Source: Diphasiastrum complanatum
Taxonomy: Eukaryota; Streptophyta; Lycopodiopsida; Lycopodiales; Lycopodiaceae
Length of the DNA: 64,000 nt
Assembly: GCA_029204225.1 (NCBI GenBank)
Contig: CM055104.1
Location: 44,580,841-44,644,840, forward strand
Reading direction: 5' to 3'
Part shown: piece after piece, positions 1-14,639 of the stretch
Numbering within the stretch: the first letter of the stretch is position 1
Layout of the letters: each line of letters opens with the position of its first letter
The notes under the pieces: model-generated
What the model saw: the letters and a program-made list of their open reading frames with translations, nothing else
What the model was told of the DNA's origin: nothing
Database searches by the model: none
Translations under genes and position numbers: made by a program

Positions 1-1308
1 AAAAAGAAAAGAGTAAATAAAAAATCGATCAGTATGGATGAAAAAATACGAACAACAAAAATAAAAAGTCATAGTAATAGATGGATGTAACAGGTGAATT
101 TTATGAACAAGATGAAGGCTACATAGAATGGAGATGGAAGAAAATGAGCATTGTGACGGTGTAGATGGCAACTGATGTGGAGGAACAATGGTAACTATGG
201 TGCCGGGTGGGTGGGGTCCAAAGCCTCCCCGTTGAGGCCCCAGCGATGGTATGACTTGTTTACGATTGAGCTGGTGATTGGCATGTCAAGTCATTAGCCA
301 ATGAGGCCTCCTCTTTTTTTTTTTTGTAGAAGAGGGCGAGTAATACACAATGGGCGAGTAATTACAGTAGGCGAGTAATTACAGTGGGCGAGTAATGGAC
401 GCGAGTTATGCTGGGCGCGAGTAATAGCTCTGATGGTGAGTATAATGAATTATAACTCGCCGAGCTCTCAGAAGATAGATCAGTATGTGTGCAGGCCTCA
501 ACTCTGATGGCAAGTAAAGATAGTGAACAAAAAAACGAAAAACTTTGATGGCGAGTTATAAATCCCTGATGGCGAGTTATAACTGGTGAGTAATAAAAAT
601 GACGGAAATATAAAAAATGATAGGATAATTTAAAATGACAAGTAATAGCTCTGAGCGCGAGTAATAAATTATGACTCGACGATCACCAAGAAGATACCTC
701 TGAGCTTGCTGATCACTCTGCTCTGTTGGCGAGTAAAGTTGATGAGAAAAAAGTGGAAAAAAGTGGTCTAGCGAGTAAAAGGTGGATGGGCGAGTAAAGT
801 ATTGATGGCGAGTTATAAGTTATAACTCGCCGAGCTCACAGAACAGAGTCTAGACCTTGACTAGCTCTCTAAAAAAGTGGCAAGTAAAGAAAATGACAGA
901 AAAGTGGGAAAAGCACAATAGGCGTGTAATAAATCTATCAAAAAGATAGAAAATACCATGGATAGAAAAAGATTTGTAGGTAGGATTTCTTTCACTGTTC
1001 ACCTCCCTTGATAAGACCAATCTCTTGAGGAGAAAATCTAGAGCCAAGAACACCTAGATAAGCACAGATTAATGAAACCAAAAAAAGACCAACAAGAGAG
1101 GTAGCATCCGAGATGAATGCCTCACCAATCTAGGCCATTCCACGATCCAATCCGAAGCCAAGATTGACAACCTTAGCAAGCCTAGACCCCACTCCTCTTT
1201 CGTCGCTTAGCCCTCTCCCTATTGGATCGAAGCCTGATACTACACGACAAAACCCCTTCTTTGCCCTCTACATGCGATCGATTAGGGAGGCACGAAAAAG
1301 TTTCAACA
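1..1308 (+). repeat. LTR-like region with repeated GGCGAGTAA motif
   Basis: No credible gene. From about 330 to 930 the motif GGCGAGTAA(T), or its variant GGCGAGTTATAACTCGCC (a perfect palindrome), recurs about 20 times at irregular spacing. The block ends just before a tRNA-Asp-like primer-binding site at about 1314, so the simplest reading is the U3-R-U5 of a Gypsy-type LTR. Its other LTR was not found in the window and the left end is not defined. Bases 1-200 are A-rich and resemble 20.59-20.77 kb loosely. Confidence 0.45.
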
Positions 1309-1313
1309 TTTTT

Positions 1314-1333
1314 TTGGCGCCGTTGCCGGGGAG
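1314..1333 (+). other. Gypsy-type primer-binding site (tRNA-Asp)
   Basis: The stretch TGGCGCCGTTGCCGGGGA follows a T run and is the motif found after the 5' LTR of Athila/Tat-type plant Gypsy elements, where it pairs with the 3' end of tRNA-Asp. The Copia insertion at 1379 separates it from whatever followed. The neighbouring LTR at 9997-11065 does not end like the sequence before this site, so the two probably belong to different elements. Confidence 0.7.
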
Positions 1334-1378
1334 ACGGTGCTAAATAGTCCTAGGAGTGGTTTTTTAGTTTGTATTTTT

Positions 1379-2030
1379 TGTGAGAGATTTCAACTAGTTT
1401 AGTCTAGTTTAGTCACATTTTGGTAAATTGTCAATAAGAGGCCAAAACTCATTTTATACTTAAAGATAAACTTTTTGAAGTTATATTAGTTTAAAATACA
1501 TTCAATAAACACTTTTGGAAAGTGTGGGAAAGTTGGTAGTCAAGTTTGAGAGAGATTCAAATTTGAACTTTGGGTACATTGAATCTAGACCCAAAAATAG
1601 TAGGGTTTACATTTTGGAGGGAAAGCCAAGTGGCCAAATAGGGTTTGAAAACTCTATAAAAGGATGTAACTCGTGGAGAGACACATCTTCTCTCTTCTCT
1701 ATCTCATTTCATGCTTATACATGGTTCTCTTGGGTTCTACTATCCATTGGTGCACTATCTTGGTGATTGCTTGCAATTCTATGTGTAGAATGATCTATAT
1801 TTGCAATTTGTGGATCCACAAGTGTGAAATACCGTAGCTTGCTGGTTTTGTATGGAAAGCAATAGTACATAATCATTTCATTCAAGTTTGATCAAGTTCT
1901 ATTAGTGTTTGCATCTCAAATTATGTGTAGATGCTGATTTTTCTACATTGGTGAAATTGGTAGTGTATTTCTCTTTCTAACCAAAGATCATTCAAGTAGA
2001 TTGGATCTTAAGGATCTGAAATCTTTCACA
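1379..2030 (+). repeat. 5' LTR of Copia copy 1
   Basis: TG...CA bounded, 652 bp. A TATA box (TATAAAAG, 1655-1662) marks the likely U3/R promoter. The end at 2030 is fixed by the primer-binding site that starts at 2031. The short ORF inside (1515-1766) is a by-product of the LTR and not a gene. Confidence 0.93.
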
Positions 2031-2042
2031 TGGTATCAGAAC
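2031..2042 (+). other. Copia primer-binding site (tRNA-iMet)
   Basis: TGGTATCAGAAC directly follows the 5' LTR end and matches the usual plant Copia site TGGTATCAGAGC except at one base. It would prime minus-strand DNA synthesis from initiator-Met tRNA. Confidence 0.85.
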
Positions 2043-2630
2043 TTGTGTTTCAACTTATGAAAGAGGAAATCATATCTATCAATGATTTGGTGAAGATATC
2101 AAGTCTAGAGCATGCTAGAAAGGATTCTACACCAAAATCGGATTTTTTGCTTTTGTAGATTGGATCTTTTGTAGATCAAAACACTAAATAGGTCAATATA
2201 CTTGTTCAATTCCATTTTTTGAATTCACATGCTGGATTTGGCCAGTTTTTGGATCATTGGTTCAGCCTAAGTGGTGGCTTATAGATTGCATATCAAATTT
2301 TCAGCATTTGCATGTAGATTTGAAATAGTCAATTTTTTGTGATTTTGTCAAAACCCTAATTTTGATTGGATCTCTAGATAGTGAGGTTGCTGGACTTCAT
2401 TTGAGTGTATTTCAATCTTAGGAAGTGGCAAAAGTCATTAGATTGAGGATAGATCATAGGTTGATCAAGATTCCATGATTCTATGTGTTGATTTGCTTGG
2501 ATAAGTGCTAGAAGAGAATTTGTGAGATAGTTTCAAATCTTGGTGATTTCTTTTGAAAGCGTTTGTTGTTGTTCAAAGGAGTGCTTTGTGCATTGAAACA
2601 GGTTGAAAGAGAAGATCAGGTCATTGCTAC

Positions 2631-5600
2631 ATGGCAACCTCAATTGGAGTCATGTTGGAAGCCAATGATAGGCTTACCTCAAGTAACTATTCATTATGGA
2701 AAGTCAGGATGGAGTCACTTCTTGAGATGAATGATGTTTTGGATATTGTTGTAGGTTTGGAGGAGAGACCAGCAACACAACAAGATCAATTGAGGTATGA
2801 CAAGAGGGCCAAGAAGGCTCTACACATGATAAAGATGAATGTTACCAATGAACTTCTCAAGGAAGTTGGTAAGTGCACATCGTCTTTGAAAGCTTGGAAT
2901 TCATTGAAGAAGCTTTATGAATCCAAGTCTACTTCTAGAGTGTTGACTCTAAGAAGGCAAATCTTTTCTTGTTTGCAAAAGAATGAAGAAAGTCCAAGTA
3001 CTTTTGTTTTGAGAATGAAAGCATTGAATGATGAGTTAGCTTGCATACATGAAAGCATTAAGGAAGGAGAGCTTATTCAAGTGATTCTTAATGGCTTGTT
3101 GGATGCTCATGCTAACATTGTTCAAAGTATTGCTATTCAAAAGACTTTGCCAAGTTTGATGGATCTTCAAGAGATCTTGATCAATGAGGAATATAGGCTT
3201 CAAGCAAGAGGTGGATCTACATCGACACTTCAAGAGGATGCTATGTTCACAAAGGGCAAATTCAAGGGAAAAACCAAAAGCAAGTGATCTAAAGGGCAAG
3301 ATCAAGTGGATGCTTCTTCAAGTGGCAAAAAGAAGAATAGATCAAAGCTCAAGTGCTTCTATTGTGGCATCAAAGGACACTTTGCAAGTGAGTGCTACAA
3401 GAAGAAGAGAGATCAAGGAGACAAGCAAAGTAATCTTACTCTTGATGAGGATGGTTTGGATGTGCAAGATGCAAATGATGATGCTTTTGTGATGTCTTCA
3501 TGTATGCTTGCTAATGATGGACATCTAGATCCTTGGTGGATTGATAGTGGAGCAAGTTCACACATGACTTTTCACAAAGAGTACTTCACTTCTTTGTTGG
3601 CATATGGAGATGACAAGAGGGTGATCTACACGGCCAATGATGGTGAGTGTGCAATCAAAGGGATTGGCACGATTCCTATTTCTCTCTCTACAAATAGGAA
3701 TGTTCATTTGGAGGATGTCTTGTTTATTCCATCTATTACCAAGAATTTTCTTAGTGTGAGTCAAATGCTAAGTAAGGGCCTCAAGGTGGAGTTTGATGGA
3801 GATGCTTGTTTGATCAAAAGGAAGGATGTCTTGATTGGAAAAGGTAAAAGACAAGGGAAGTAGATCAAACTTGATGCTTGTGTTATTGCTAACCAAGTTG
3901 GATGTGTTGCAAAGGAGCAAATTTCTATTCAAGAGGTTTGGCACAAAAGGATGGAACACCTCAACTTCAAGTCATTGGAGGTAATGGCAAGGAAGAAGGT
4001 TGTGATTGGTCTTCCAAGTTCCTTAAGTAATGACAAGCATGTTTGTGAGTCTTGTGCTTTGTCTAATTCACATAGACTACCTTATACTAGATCTATTTCT
4101 AGATCTACAAAGCCTTTTCAACTTGTACATTCGGATATTCATGGATTTACTACAATTAGCAATAGTGGAGCTAAGATGTATGTAACATTCATTGATGATT
4201 CTAGTAGATTTTGTTGGATCTATCTACTAAAGAGCAAGGATGAAGTGTCTGATGTCTTTGTCAAGTTCAAGAATGCAAGGGAGAACCAATTCTCCACAAA
4301 GATCAAGTGCTTGAGAGGTGACAATGGTGGTGAGTACATATCTAACAAGTTCAAGGCTTGTTGTGATGAGCATGGGATCAAGAGGGAGTATACAACATCA
4401 AGGACCCCACAACAAAATGGATTGGCTGAAAGGAAGAATAGAACTTTATGTGAAAGTGCTAAAGCTATGAGGTTAAGTGCTAATCTTGACAAACCATTTT
4501 GGGATCAAGCTTTGTTGTGTGCCAATTTCTTGTGCAATAGGTGGCCGAGTGCTATTTTGGATGGAAGGACACCTTTTGAGATGCTATTCAAGAGGAGGCC
4601 GAGTGTCAACTTTCTAAGAACCTTTGGATGCACATGCTATGTCAACATTACTCTTGATGATAGGACCAAGGAGGATCCATCTTCAAGAAGAGGTATTTTT
4701 GTTGGATATAATGAGGTGAGTAAAGCCTACAAGGTTTACATTCCTTCTACTAACAAAGTGACTGTTGGTAGAGATGTCATTTTTGATGAGGGAAACATTC
4801 CAAAGGTGTCTTCAAGCATGATTGATGGTAAAATAGATGGATCTAACATTCTTGATGTTGATGAGAAGGATCCTACTTTGGATGGTGGTGATGATGGACC
4901 TTCATCAAGTCAAAAGCCAAGGAGAACATCAAGAGAAAGACAAGTACCTTCAAGGCTCACATATGATCAAAAGGGTAAGCAAGTAGTTTCTGGAAATTAC
5001 GTTGCTTTCCTAACCTCTTTGGATGATCCTACAAGTGTAGATCAAGCAAGGAAAGAAGAGGAGTGGATCCAAGCAATGGATCTCGAGTATCGATCTCTTA
5101 TGAAGAGTGGAACATCTTTTGGAGGATCTTCTTGTGTACATGGAGCTATGCAAGTGGATGGATGTTATCTTGCTATAAAATCAAGTAATGGATCTGGAAA
5201 ACAAAGTTTGTTCAATGACTTTGATGGTCAAGTTGAAGATCAAGAGGTTGATCTCAAAGCACTTCAACTAATCAAAAGGGAAGGTGACAATTTGGAGCTA
5301 GTCAAGAGCATCAAAGGAGAGGTAATTGGCAAAGGTGTTATGGATCTGTTTTTACAGCATATTGAAGACTCAAGTAAAGTCAAAGGAGCAGCAAGGAAGT
5401 GTTGTTCAAGTTTACTTTACTTGTTCCATCTCATGTTTGAGCTATTTCATGTGGATGTGTGCAAATTGTCAAGATATGGACAAACTAGCTACATTGTCTT
5501 GCAATATCTTATTGTTGGAGTTGTACTAGCATTCTTGGCTGGTTTTGCTGATGGAAATGAAGTTATTGGAGGTTCATTATGTCACTCATCCATGATCAAG

Positions 5601-6191
5601 CTCTCAAGTGTTGAGCTACTTGGTGCCAATACTTGGAGATTGTCAATTTTTGGTGAATTCATGGTCATTTTCTTGTGTCAAGTAGATCTTGAAGATGGAC
5701 TAGTGCAACCTACTTTGTTTATGGAGTCATGTGGTGCTAGATTTGCATCATTAATGTACTCACCTACTCATGGATTTCCAAGGTTTGATGGTTTCTTGTG
5801 GCAAGATGGAGATGGAGGCTCATTCATGGAGTTTTATGGTGGAGACATATCAAGAAAGGACAAAGTTGGAGGAGACAAGCAAGCAAATGGTCATCACTCA
5901 CATTTATTGTTTGGTTGCTGTAATTTTCCAGAGAGTTTAAAGTTTGAAACATGGAAGAATCATTTCATTCACATTCTATTTGGTTCTTCATGTTCTAGTT
6001 ATATCTTGATGTGTAAAATTGATGTAAGAAATAGTGAAGCATCCAATTTGGACACTACTCTCTATATCAATTATGAAAGATACTTTAGAACCTTAGAAAG
6101 AAGATCTATACTGAGGATGGAGATCATTCTAAAGTTGGATCAAAGTTCTATTGTTCAAACTATGCCAAAACTAGTTGAAGAGGGAGTGTGA
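2631..6191 (+). pseudogene. Copia gag-protease-integrase frame, RT/RNase H replaced
   Basis: One reading frame runs from the Met at 2631 to a stop at 6191, broken only by TGA at 3285 and TAG at 3861. Order: gag capsid-like region (2631-3284; N terminus MATSIGVMLEANDRL), zinc knuckle CFYCGIKGHFASEC, aspartic protease WWIDSGASSHMTF (about 3535), pre-integrase zinc domain with CESC (about 4045), and an integrase core with D (HSDIHG), D (RGDNGGEY) and E (AERKNR). It then continues through the chromodomain-like region up to about 5105. Where Copia reverse transcriptase should start, the frame instead runs about 360 codons without the YVDD motif or RNase H. Copy 2 has TGG where this copy has TGA at 3285, so that stop is a point mutation. 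Confidence 0.88.
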
Positions 6192-6837
6192 GAGATTTCA
6201 ACTAGTTTAGACTAGTTTAGTCACATTTTGGTAAATTGTTAATAAGAGGCCAAAACTCATTTTAGACTTAGAGATAAACTTTTGAAGTTATATTAGTTTA
6301 AAATACATTCAATAAACACTTTTGGAAAGTGTGGGAAAGTTGGTAGTCAAGTTTGAGAGAGATTCAAATTTGAACTTTGGGTACATTGAATCTAGACCCA
6401 AAAATAGTAGAGTTTAGATTTTGGAGAGAAAGCCAAGTGGCCAAATAGGGTTTGAAAACTCTATAAAAGGATGTAACTCGTGGAGAGACACGTCTTCTCT
6501 CTTCTCTATCTCATTTCATGCTTATACATGGTTCTCTTGGGTTCTACTATCCATTGGTGCACTATCTTGGTGATTGCTTGCAACTCTATGTGTAAAATGA
6601 TCTATATTTGCTATTTTTGGATCCACACGTGTGAAATACAGTAGCTTGCCGGTTTTGTACGGAAAGCAACAGTACATAATCATTTCATTCAAGTTTAATC
6701 AAGTTCTATTAGTGTTTGCATCTCAAATTGTGTGTAGATGCTGATTTTTCTACATTGGTGAAATTAGTAGTGTATTTCTCTTTCTAACCAAAGATCATTC
6801 AAGTAAATTGGATCTTAAGGATCTGAAATCTTTCACA
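6187..6837 (+). repeat. 3' LTR of Copia copy 1
   Basis: 651 bp, starting right after the purine tract at 6177-6186 and ending TTTCACA at 6837. TATA box at 6462-6469. It is followed by TTTTT, the second half of the target-site duplication. Confidence 0.93.
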
Positions 6838-6949
6838 TTTTTCTCCTATCACGTCATCATGACACATCACCATCCTCTCCACACAGCTACTGCATATCAT
6901 AGTCATTTTCTATTTTCTTCCTCACACTTTCTTCTTGTATTTTTTATGC

Positions 6950-9390
6950 CTTCTTTCATTACTTATGATTACTATCTTTGTGATCAAGCATTCTATTACA
7001 ACCTGTTGCAATCTGCGGAGCTTTCGTCAAATATTCGACAAAATGGCTTCTGGATCCAGCTCTTCTATTATCTGAAAAGCATGCGTAGGAATATGGCTGA
7101 CATCAATCCAGTCTCTTCTGGATCAATGCAGATTGGGAAGCTTGAAAGTGGAACCTTCAGTCATCCTTTCTGAAGTCAGTACTGAGTTCGTGAATTCCAT
7201 CCACTCAGTATCTGATGTGGATTTTAAAGTTCATGTGCAAGAAAAGTTCTTTATTGTCTCTGAAGAAATGTTCTTCACGGCTTTGGGATTACCACTGGAT
7301 GGTAAAATTATTTCTACAAACAGAGATGCAATGGATGAAGACACCTATTTTCTGAGCAACTGTTTCGTACCCACCAAGGGCTACAAAATTTCTATGATCA
7401 AGGATGCCACATTCAAAATGTTTTGTAAATACGCCAACAAGTTATCTTTTTGACAGATGTGGATGCTACCATTTCGGTGCAAAATTTTGGGTATTTATTG
7501 GACAATCCTGTATGCTTTGGCATCATTGTATAAAGGCATTTTTTGAGGTGGATCAAACATGAAAATTTTTCGGCAATAGGAGCACATGTTTCGCATTTGT
7601 GTGAGCATTTTGGAGTCTTAACCAACTAGGAGAAAAGTTTGTTGATGGAAAGACTGTTGCCCCCAACACCAGTCGACCTATCTAGTCTTATAACCACACC
7701 TGCCACAACCACCACAGTAGCACTTGTGCCACCAATCCAAGTAGCAGCTATAATTGCTATGGACGTTGATGGTGCCACTGCCATTGCCATGGATACGGAT
7801 GGACCTACTGTTGCTGAATCAACAAAGCCAGCCTCTGCTTCAACCTCACAGAAGCAGAAGAACTCAAGTGCCTCGGAGGAAGACGAAACTCCATCCGACA
7901 CTTCAGACAAGGCTCGAGCAACTACAGTAGGCGACACTGGGATAGCTGATGAAGATGATGATGAACCTGACAACCAGCCCCAGTGGTTCACTTCCATGAC
8001 TAACAAAGCCAAGAATTTTTTTGTTGATATATATGAATTTGATAGATATAATCAGAGGAACATCATGGACCTGATAGAAGTAGAGCAAATGTTTCAAGAC
8101 TCTCTCAAAGAGTCTTATGAGAAGATTGATTTGCTCGAATTAGACAACACCAAGCTGATCGACGAAAATCATTTCCTTGAAACACAGCTTCATTTCGCAA
8201 TCAAGGAAGCTGATTCTTTGAAGGAAATCAATAAGGCAATTGAGGCCAAGTCTGTCAATTATCAGACTACTATTGATTCTTTAAAACAACAAGTGCTGGA
8301 TGCTTATAAACACAATGTCGCTCTCCAGAAACATTTGCAAGAGGAGCAAGCGACATGAATAAAGGCAGAAACTATGCTTGCTCTATGCAACAATGCAGGT
8401 TCTATCATGATAGATCTCTCGAAACTAAACTAGCTCCAAGGCCAGATGCTAGAAAATTTTTGAGTAGAGTTCTTGCAACTGCTCGAAGATGTGAAGGCGC
8501 TAGTCGAAGAAGAGTTTGCGGAGTTGAAGGAGCTATCTATTGAAGCCACCCAAACTTGCAATGGTCCAAACTCCCATGATGAATAACTATAGGCCCTACT
8601 GAGAATTGATGATCTGATGCAGCAACTTAGTCCATTCTTGTCTGTTCGGGAGTTGTTGACCATCTAAAATACTTGGAGGCAATAGCGAAGGTTGACAAGC
8701 TCAAACAAGAGTTGTCTGATCTCAAGCAGCAGCTGGAAGATCAAAAGTTAGCTGCCGAGTTACAAACTCAAGAACAGCAGCTACTTAGACAAAGCCACGT
8801 CGAAACCAATCAAAGGTATGTGTATCCATTTGCTGATCGATTTTGGAAGTGGTGTCGACAAGCTTTTAACATTGAATTACAATGGCGTGTGGATTATATG
8901 ATGCTACCAGGCGCAGTAGGCATCGCCTTCGATGACTGGAAGACACCATGGGAAAAGGATGACCTTCTCTGGTTATGGGCCCAGTTATCTATCGAGCAGA
9001 AAGGATGTCTCTGTTGGGGCATAATTTAGGGAAAATTCACAATTGCGCCTTTCAAATCAGGTGAGTTGTACATAGGCCCGTGTGCTATGTATGCCTCAGA
9101 ATACATTCGTATTAAAGAATATCAATTTTTACGGAATGAAGACAATAAGAAACAATTTTGGAAGCGGAAATCGCAATTCCAATTGTACAAACCAAAAGAT
9201 GTTGCGAACATAGGCGCTTTTGATGAAGCTGGACTGCTCGTCAATGTAAATATGGCGTATCCAAAACTTTTTAGTCTTTACGTGGATTGGGAGCGAAATC
9301 TTGTTGACTATTTTGCAGAAATTAAACACAATCTGCAAGATCAAAGAAAGTCAAGTCATTTCAAGAACTTCTGTACATATTTGTTCTAGC
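6950..9390 (+). pseudogene. Broken retrotransposon ORF1-like / coiled-coil gene
   Basis: Three or four frame-broken blocks read as one decayed protein. 7133-7453 encodes 106 residues including VQEKFFIVSEEMFFTALGLP, which resembles the plant retrotransposon ORF1 / putative plant transposon domain (inference from pattern, not a search). 7639-8358 encodes 239 residues: a Thr/Ala/Pro-rich start, an acidic middle and a long coiled coil near residues 130-238. 8673-9029 continues the coiled coil (KVDKLKQELSDLKQQLEDQK) and then a Trp-rich part; 9066-9389 is the last block. It lies just upstream of the purine tract and LTR at 9997, so it may be the extra 3' ORF or the gag of that element. Stops and frameshifts make it non-functional. 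Confidence 0.5.
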
Positions 9391-9996
9391 AGTTTGGAAC
9401 TTTTGCAGCAAAGACTTTGTTTTTTGTACAGGATCTTTATGTTAAAAGTTCTTTTAGAGATTTTCAGCTCGCTTTTGTAAAGAAATCACACTTAGTGATT
9501 CAAATGAAGATGAAAAGCTAACTCATGAGCTATTTGATGGAACATTGCTCCTTGTTTAGCTTGAAGAATTGGCAACCTACCAGTTGGCCGTTATACGAAA
9601 TCAAAGGAAACCTTGATGTTGTACGAGGCTCAACAAAATTTGGAGTTAGCCCAATGATTACATGAAGAATTGAATCCATCATGAATATTCATTCTTGCCT
9701 ATGTAATGGTGATGTTTCTATGTGATGCTGAATCCTAATCTTTGAAGTTTTGAAGATGTTTTGAAGTTTGATTCCTGTTCTCATCAATAATTCAAAGATC
9801 AACTCAAATCAACCTATTTAATTCAAGAAGCAGCAAGTCATATATTCTCTAAGCAAAAGAAATATCTAAAGGAAGGAGCATATGAAGAAATATATTTTCA
9901 CCTTAACGAATATCTAAAGAACAGAATGATTCGCGATGATCCTCAAAACAAAGATTATATGTTCATGAGGACGTTTCACATTTGAGAAAGAGGATA

Positions 9997-11065
9997 TGTG
10001 ATGCCACAAAAATATTGAATATCAACCTAAATATGGCATGATATACTCGAAAATGAAGATATGAGCTAGATATTATAAATCATGAAGAGGCCTAAGTCAT
10101 TTTTCGAGAAAATATCTCCTAAAGACTTGCCTTGTATTTAAGGACGAGACCTCTAAAAGAGAAACGATGTCTTGGATAAGCCTTTACTAGGTCATCTACG
10201 TGAAACGACTAAATATGAATCGACATTTAAACTAGAGTAATTTCAACTTTTAGTTAAATATATCTCTTATGGTATAATTGAACATACATTCAACCTAATT
10301 GTTAACTAGAGCTTTTCACAAGAGTGACACACCTGTAGTTTTAGAGGTGTGTTTGTCCACTCCATAGAACATATATCACACGCTTCAGTCTCGATCATCG
10401 AGAGAGGAAGAGTTTATGTATTTGTGAGAGGTTGAAGAAGTGAATAGAGTGTTGAGCATTATTCTCTCTTATCTCTGTTCTCCGCACTGTTAAGTGTGAG
10501 TGATCCTGAGTCTACTAGCAATCTCTACTACATTACATGAATTACTCTCTAGTCAGACAGACACTCTAGCGCATTACAATCATTTGCTATATGTTCGTAA
10601 ATATGCTCTAAAAAACTATCTTAAAATTCTCTTATTCATTTGTCGCGAACACATTCTTTTTGGCACTCGAATAACGTCTACATTTGGTACAGTCTAGTAC
10701 AATCATTGATAGAACTGTATGTATACATCTGAGATGTCAGTCTTTATCTGAGAAATTGAGTCTTTGTTCTGTGTTCTTGCTTGTAACTGACATAAGTTTC
10801 TAACGTACTCTAAAACTATTTGTGCTCTTTAACCATAACCTTGGACTTAAGTTGTTGAGGAGTTCTGTCTAGAAACGAACAATTTGCGAATATGATTAAC
10901 TAATTGTCTGCACAAACACGAATACATCGAACATTTCTTGACTCTATATTGACACCTCAATCAGTCGGAGTGTAGTACCGTTGTACTACTCTCTCACCTG
11001 TAGAACGCATTTAATTCGATTTGATAGAGGCAAGACTGTTGTTCTAGAATTATTAACACTACACA
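9997..11065 (+). repeat. 3' LTR or solo LTR, Gypsy family
   Basis: Starts TGTGATGCCACA after a purine-rich tract (9984-9994, GAGAAAGAGGA). About 490 bp from 9997 match, in reverse complement, 30672-31163, the LTR part of the minus-strand Gypsy element. The right end is placed near 11063-11065 (ACTACA or ACTACACA) by the TG...CA rule only. Contains a CGCGAACACATTC region and several TATA-like stretches but no gene. Confidence 0.65.
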
Positions 11066-13729
<2,664 letters not shown>

Positions 13730-13730
<1 letters not shown>

Positions 13731-14100
13731 TCTTGTAGCGCGTATCTCTAGAATGGGTGCATGCCTCTACGCTGCTCTTGACAACAATCGCCCATAAAGC
13801 CTACCATCTTCGCATAGAGAATTGCCCCTTTGTTAGAATCTGTCACTTCTACTCCAACCAAATGATCATCAATGCTTGCCAAGTAAAGAGCCGACTTCAT
13901 GAACTGTGGTATTCTATATGACTTTCAGCGGCCATCGCTATTCCGAACAACATCCATATAGTGAAAACAAAATATTTCTCAAGTGAAGTGTGTTTCTCAT
14001 AAACCAATTGATCAACTCACTGTCATCCTTTTGGATGAAGTCGAAACCTCTCATAGTACACGCATAGAAGCGATTCATCTGCTCGATTGTCACCATCGAT
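13730..14100 (-). pseudogene. Unrecognised decayed coding region
   Basis: On the minus strand two frames give protein-like text: a block starting MVTIEQMNRFYACTMRGFDF (from about 14096 downwards) and a block containing FMKSALYLASIDDHLVGVE (about 13905 downwards), separated by stops. The amino-acid composition looks coding rather than random, but I cannot assign a family. It may be a retrotransposon or host-gene relic. Confidence 0.25.
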
Positions 14101-14193
14101 AGAGAATATATGGAGAACGTGAGATATAGCTATGGAAGAGGCATGGAGGGAGCTTCGTAGCTTATTGAGAGAGAGAAAGATAATGGAAGGCTA

Positions 14194-14448
14194 CTGATCA
14201 TCAAGCATCATGATAGGTACATAGTTGACAGATTAGTGGCTTGTAACTGTCCTTCTGTACGATCGTTGTTTGTTTCTAGTAAAACTGAGCATCTGCATGG
14301 TAAACTATCCTCTACATGTTAGAGGCGTTATGACAGCTTGTGTACATGAACATGTGTAGAACAAGTATCCATTGCATAAAAATTACTTTATTACTAAGCT
14401 TTTCTCTGAGTTCTATGCAGTTACGATGTTACATCTCTGAGCGAGGTA
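14194..14448 (+). repeat. 255-bp direct repeat, copy A
   Basis: Begins CTGATCATCAAGCATCATGA and recurs at 15148-15402 with scattered substitutions and small indels. Near its end a CAG/TTACGATG ... GAG/GTAAT arrangement looks like an exon with splice sites in this copy. No TG...CA ends and no primer-binding site follow it, so it is not obviously an LTR. Confidence 0.8.
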
Positions 14449-14639
14449 ATGCCTTTTGCAGCATCACAGGTAAGAAGAAAGGCACTTTATTTTTGTTGGA
14501 TCATGGACTGTCATGCGTTCGGAGTACCTTTTATATAGACATCTCGAGCTTGGTGTTAAGAGATTTGATAAAGACTGTGGAAGTTGTCTACGAACAAATA
14601 GTAGTTTGGGTGACCTCGACTTGAAAAGTTGTTACACAT

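Larger units (their letters stand above)
1379..6837 (+). mobile_element. Complete but RT-less Copia LTR retrotransposon (copy 1)
   Basis: Two 652/651-bp LTRs (1379-2030 and 6187-6837) bound a 5459-bp element. LTRs start TGTGAGAGATTTC and end GAAATCTTTCACA, with a 5-bp TTTTT duplication on both sides (1374-1378, 6838-6842). The primer-binding site TGGTATCAGAAC abuts the 5' LTR, and a purine tract GAAGAGGGAG precedes the 3' LTR. By eye the LTRs differ at roughly 22 positions, so the insertion is not recent. The internal frame keeps gag, protease and integrase but lacks the Copia reverse transcriptase and RNase H; other sequence occupies that space. It must depend on enzymes from elsewhere to move. 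The same family recurs at 22.6-25.9 kb and 63.2-64.0 kb. Confidence 0.93.

Noticed and set aside
1314-11065. One Gypsy element from the tRNA-Asp site to the LTR at 9997-11065
   Set aside because: The sequence before the primer site does not match the end of that LTR, so a single element is not supported.
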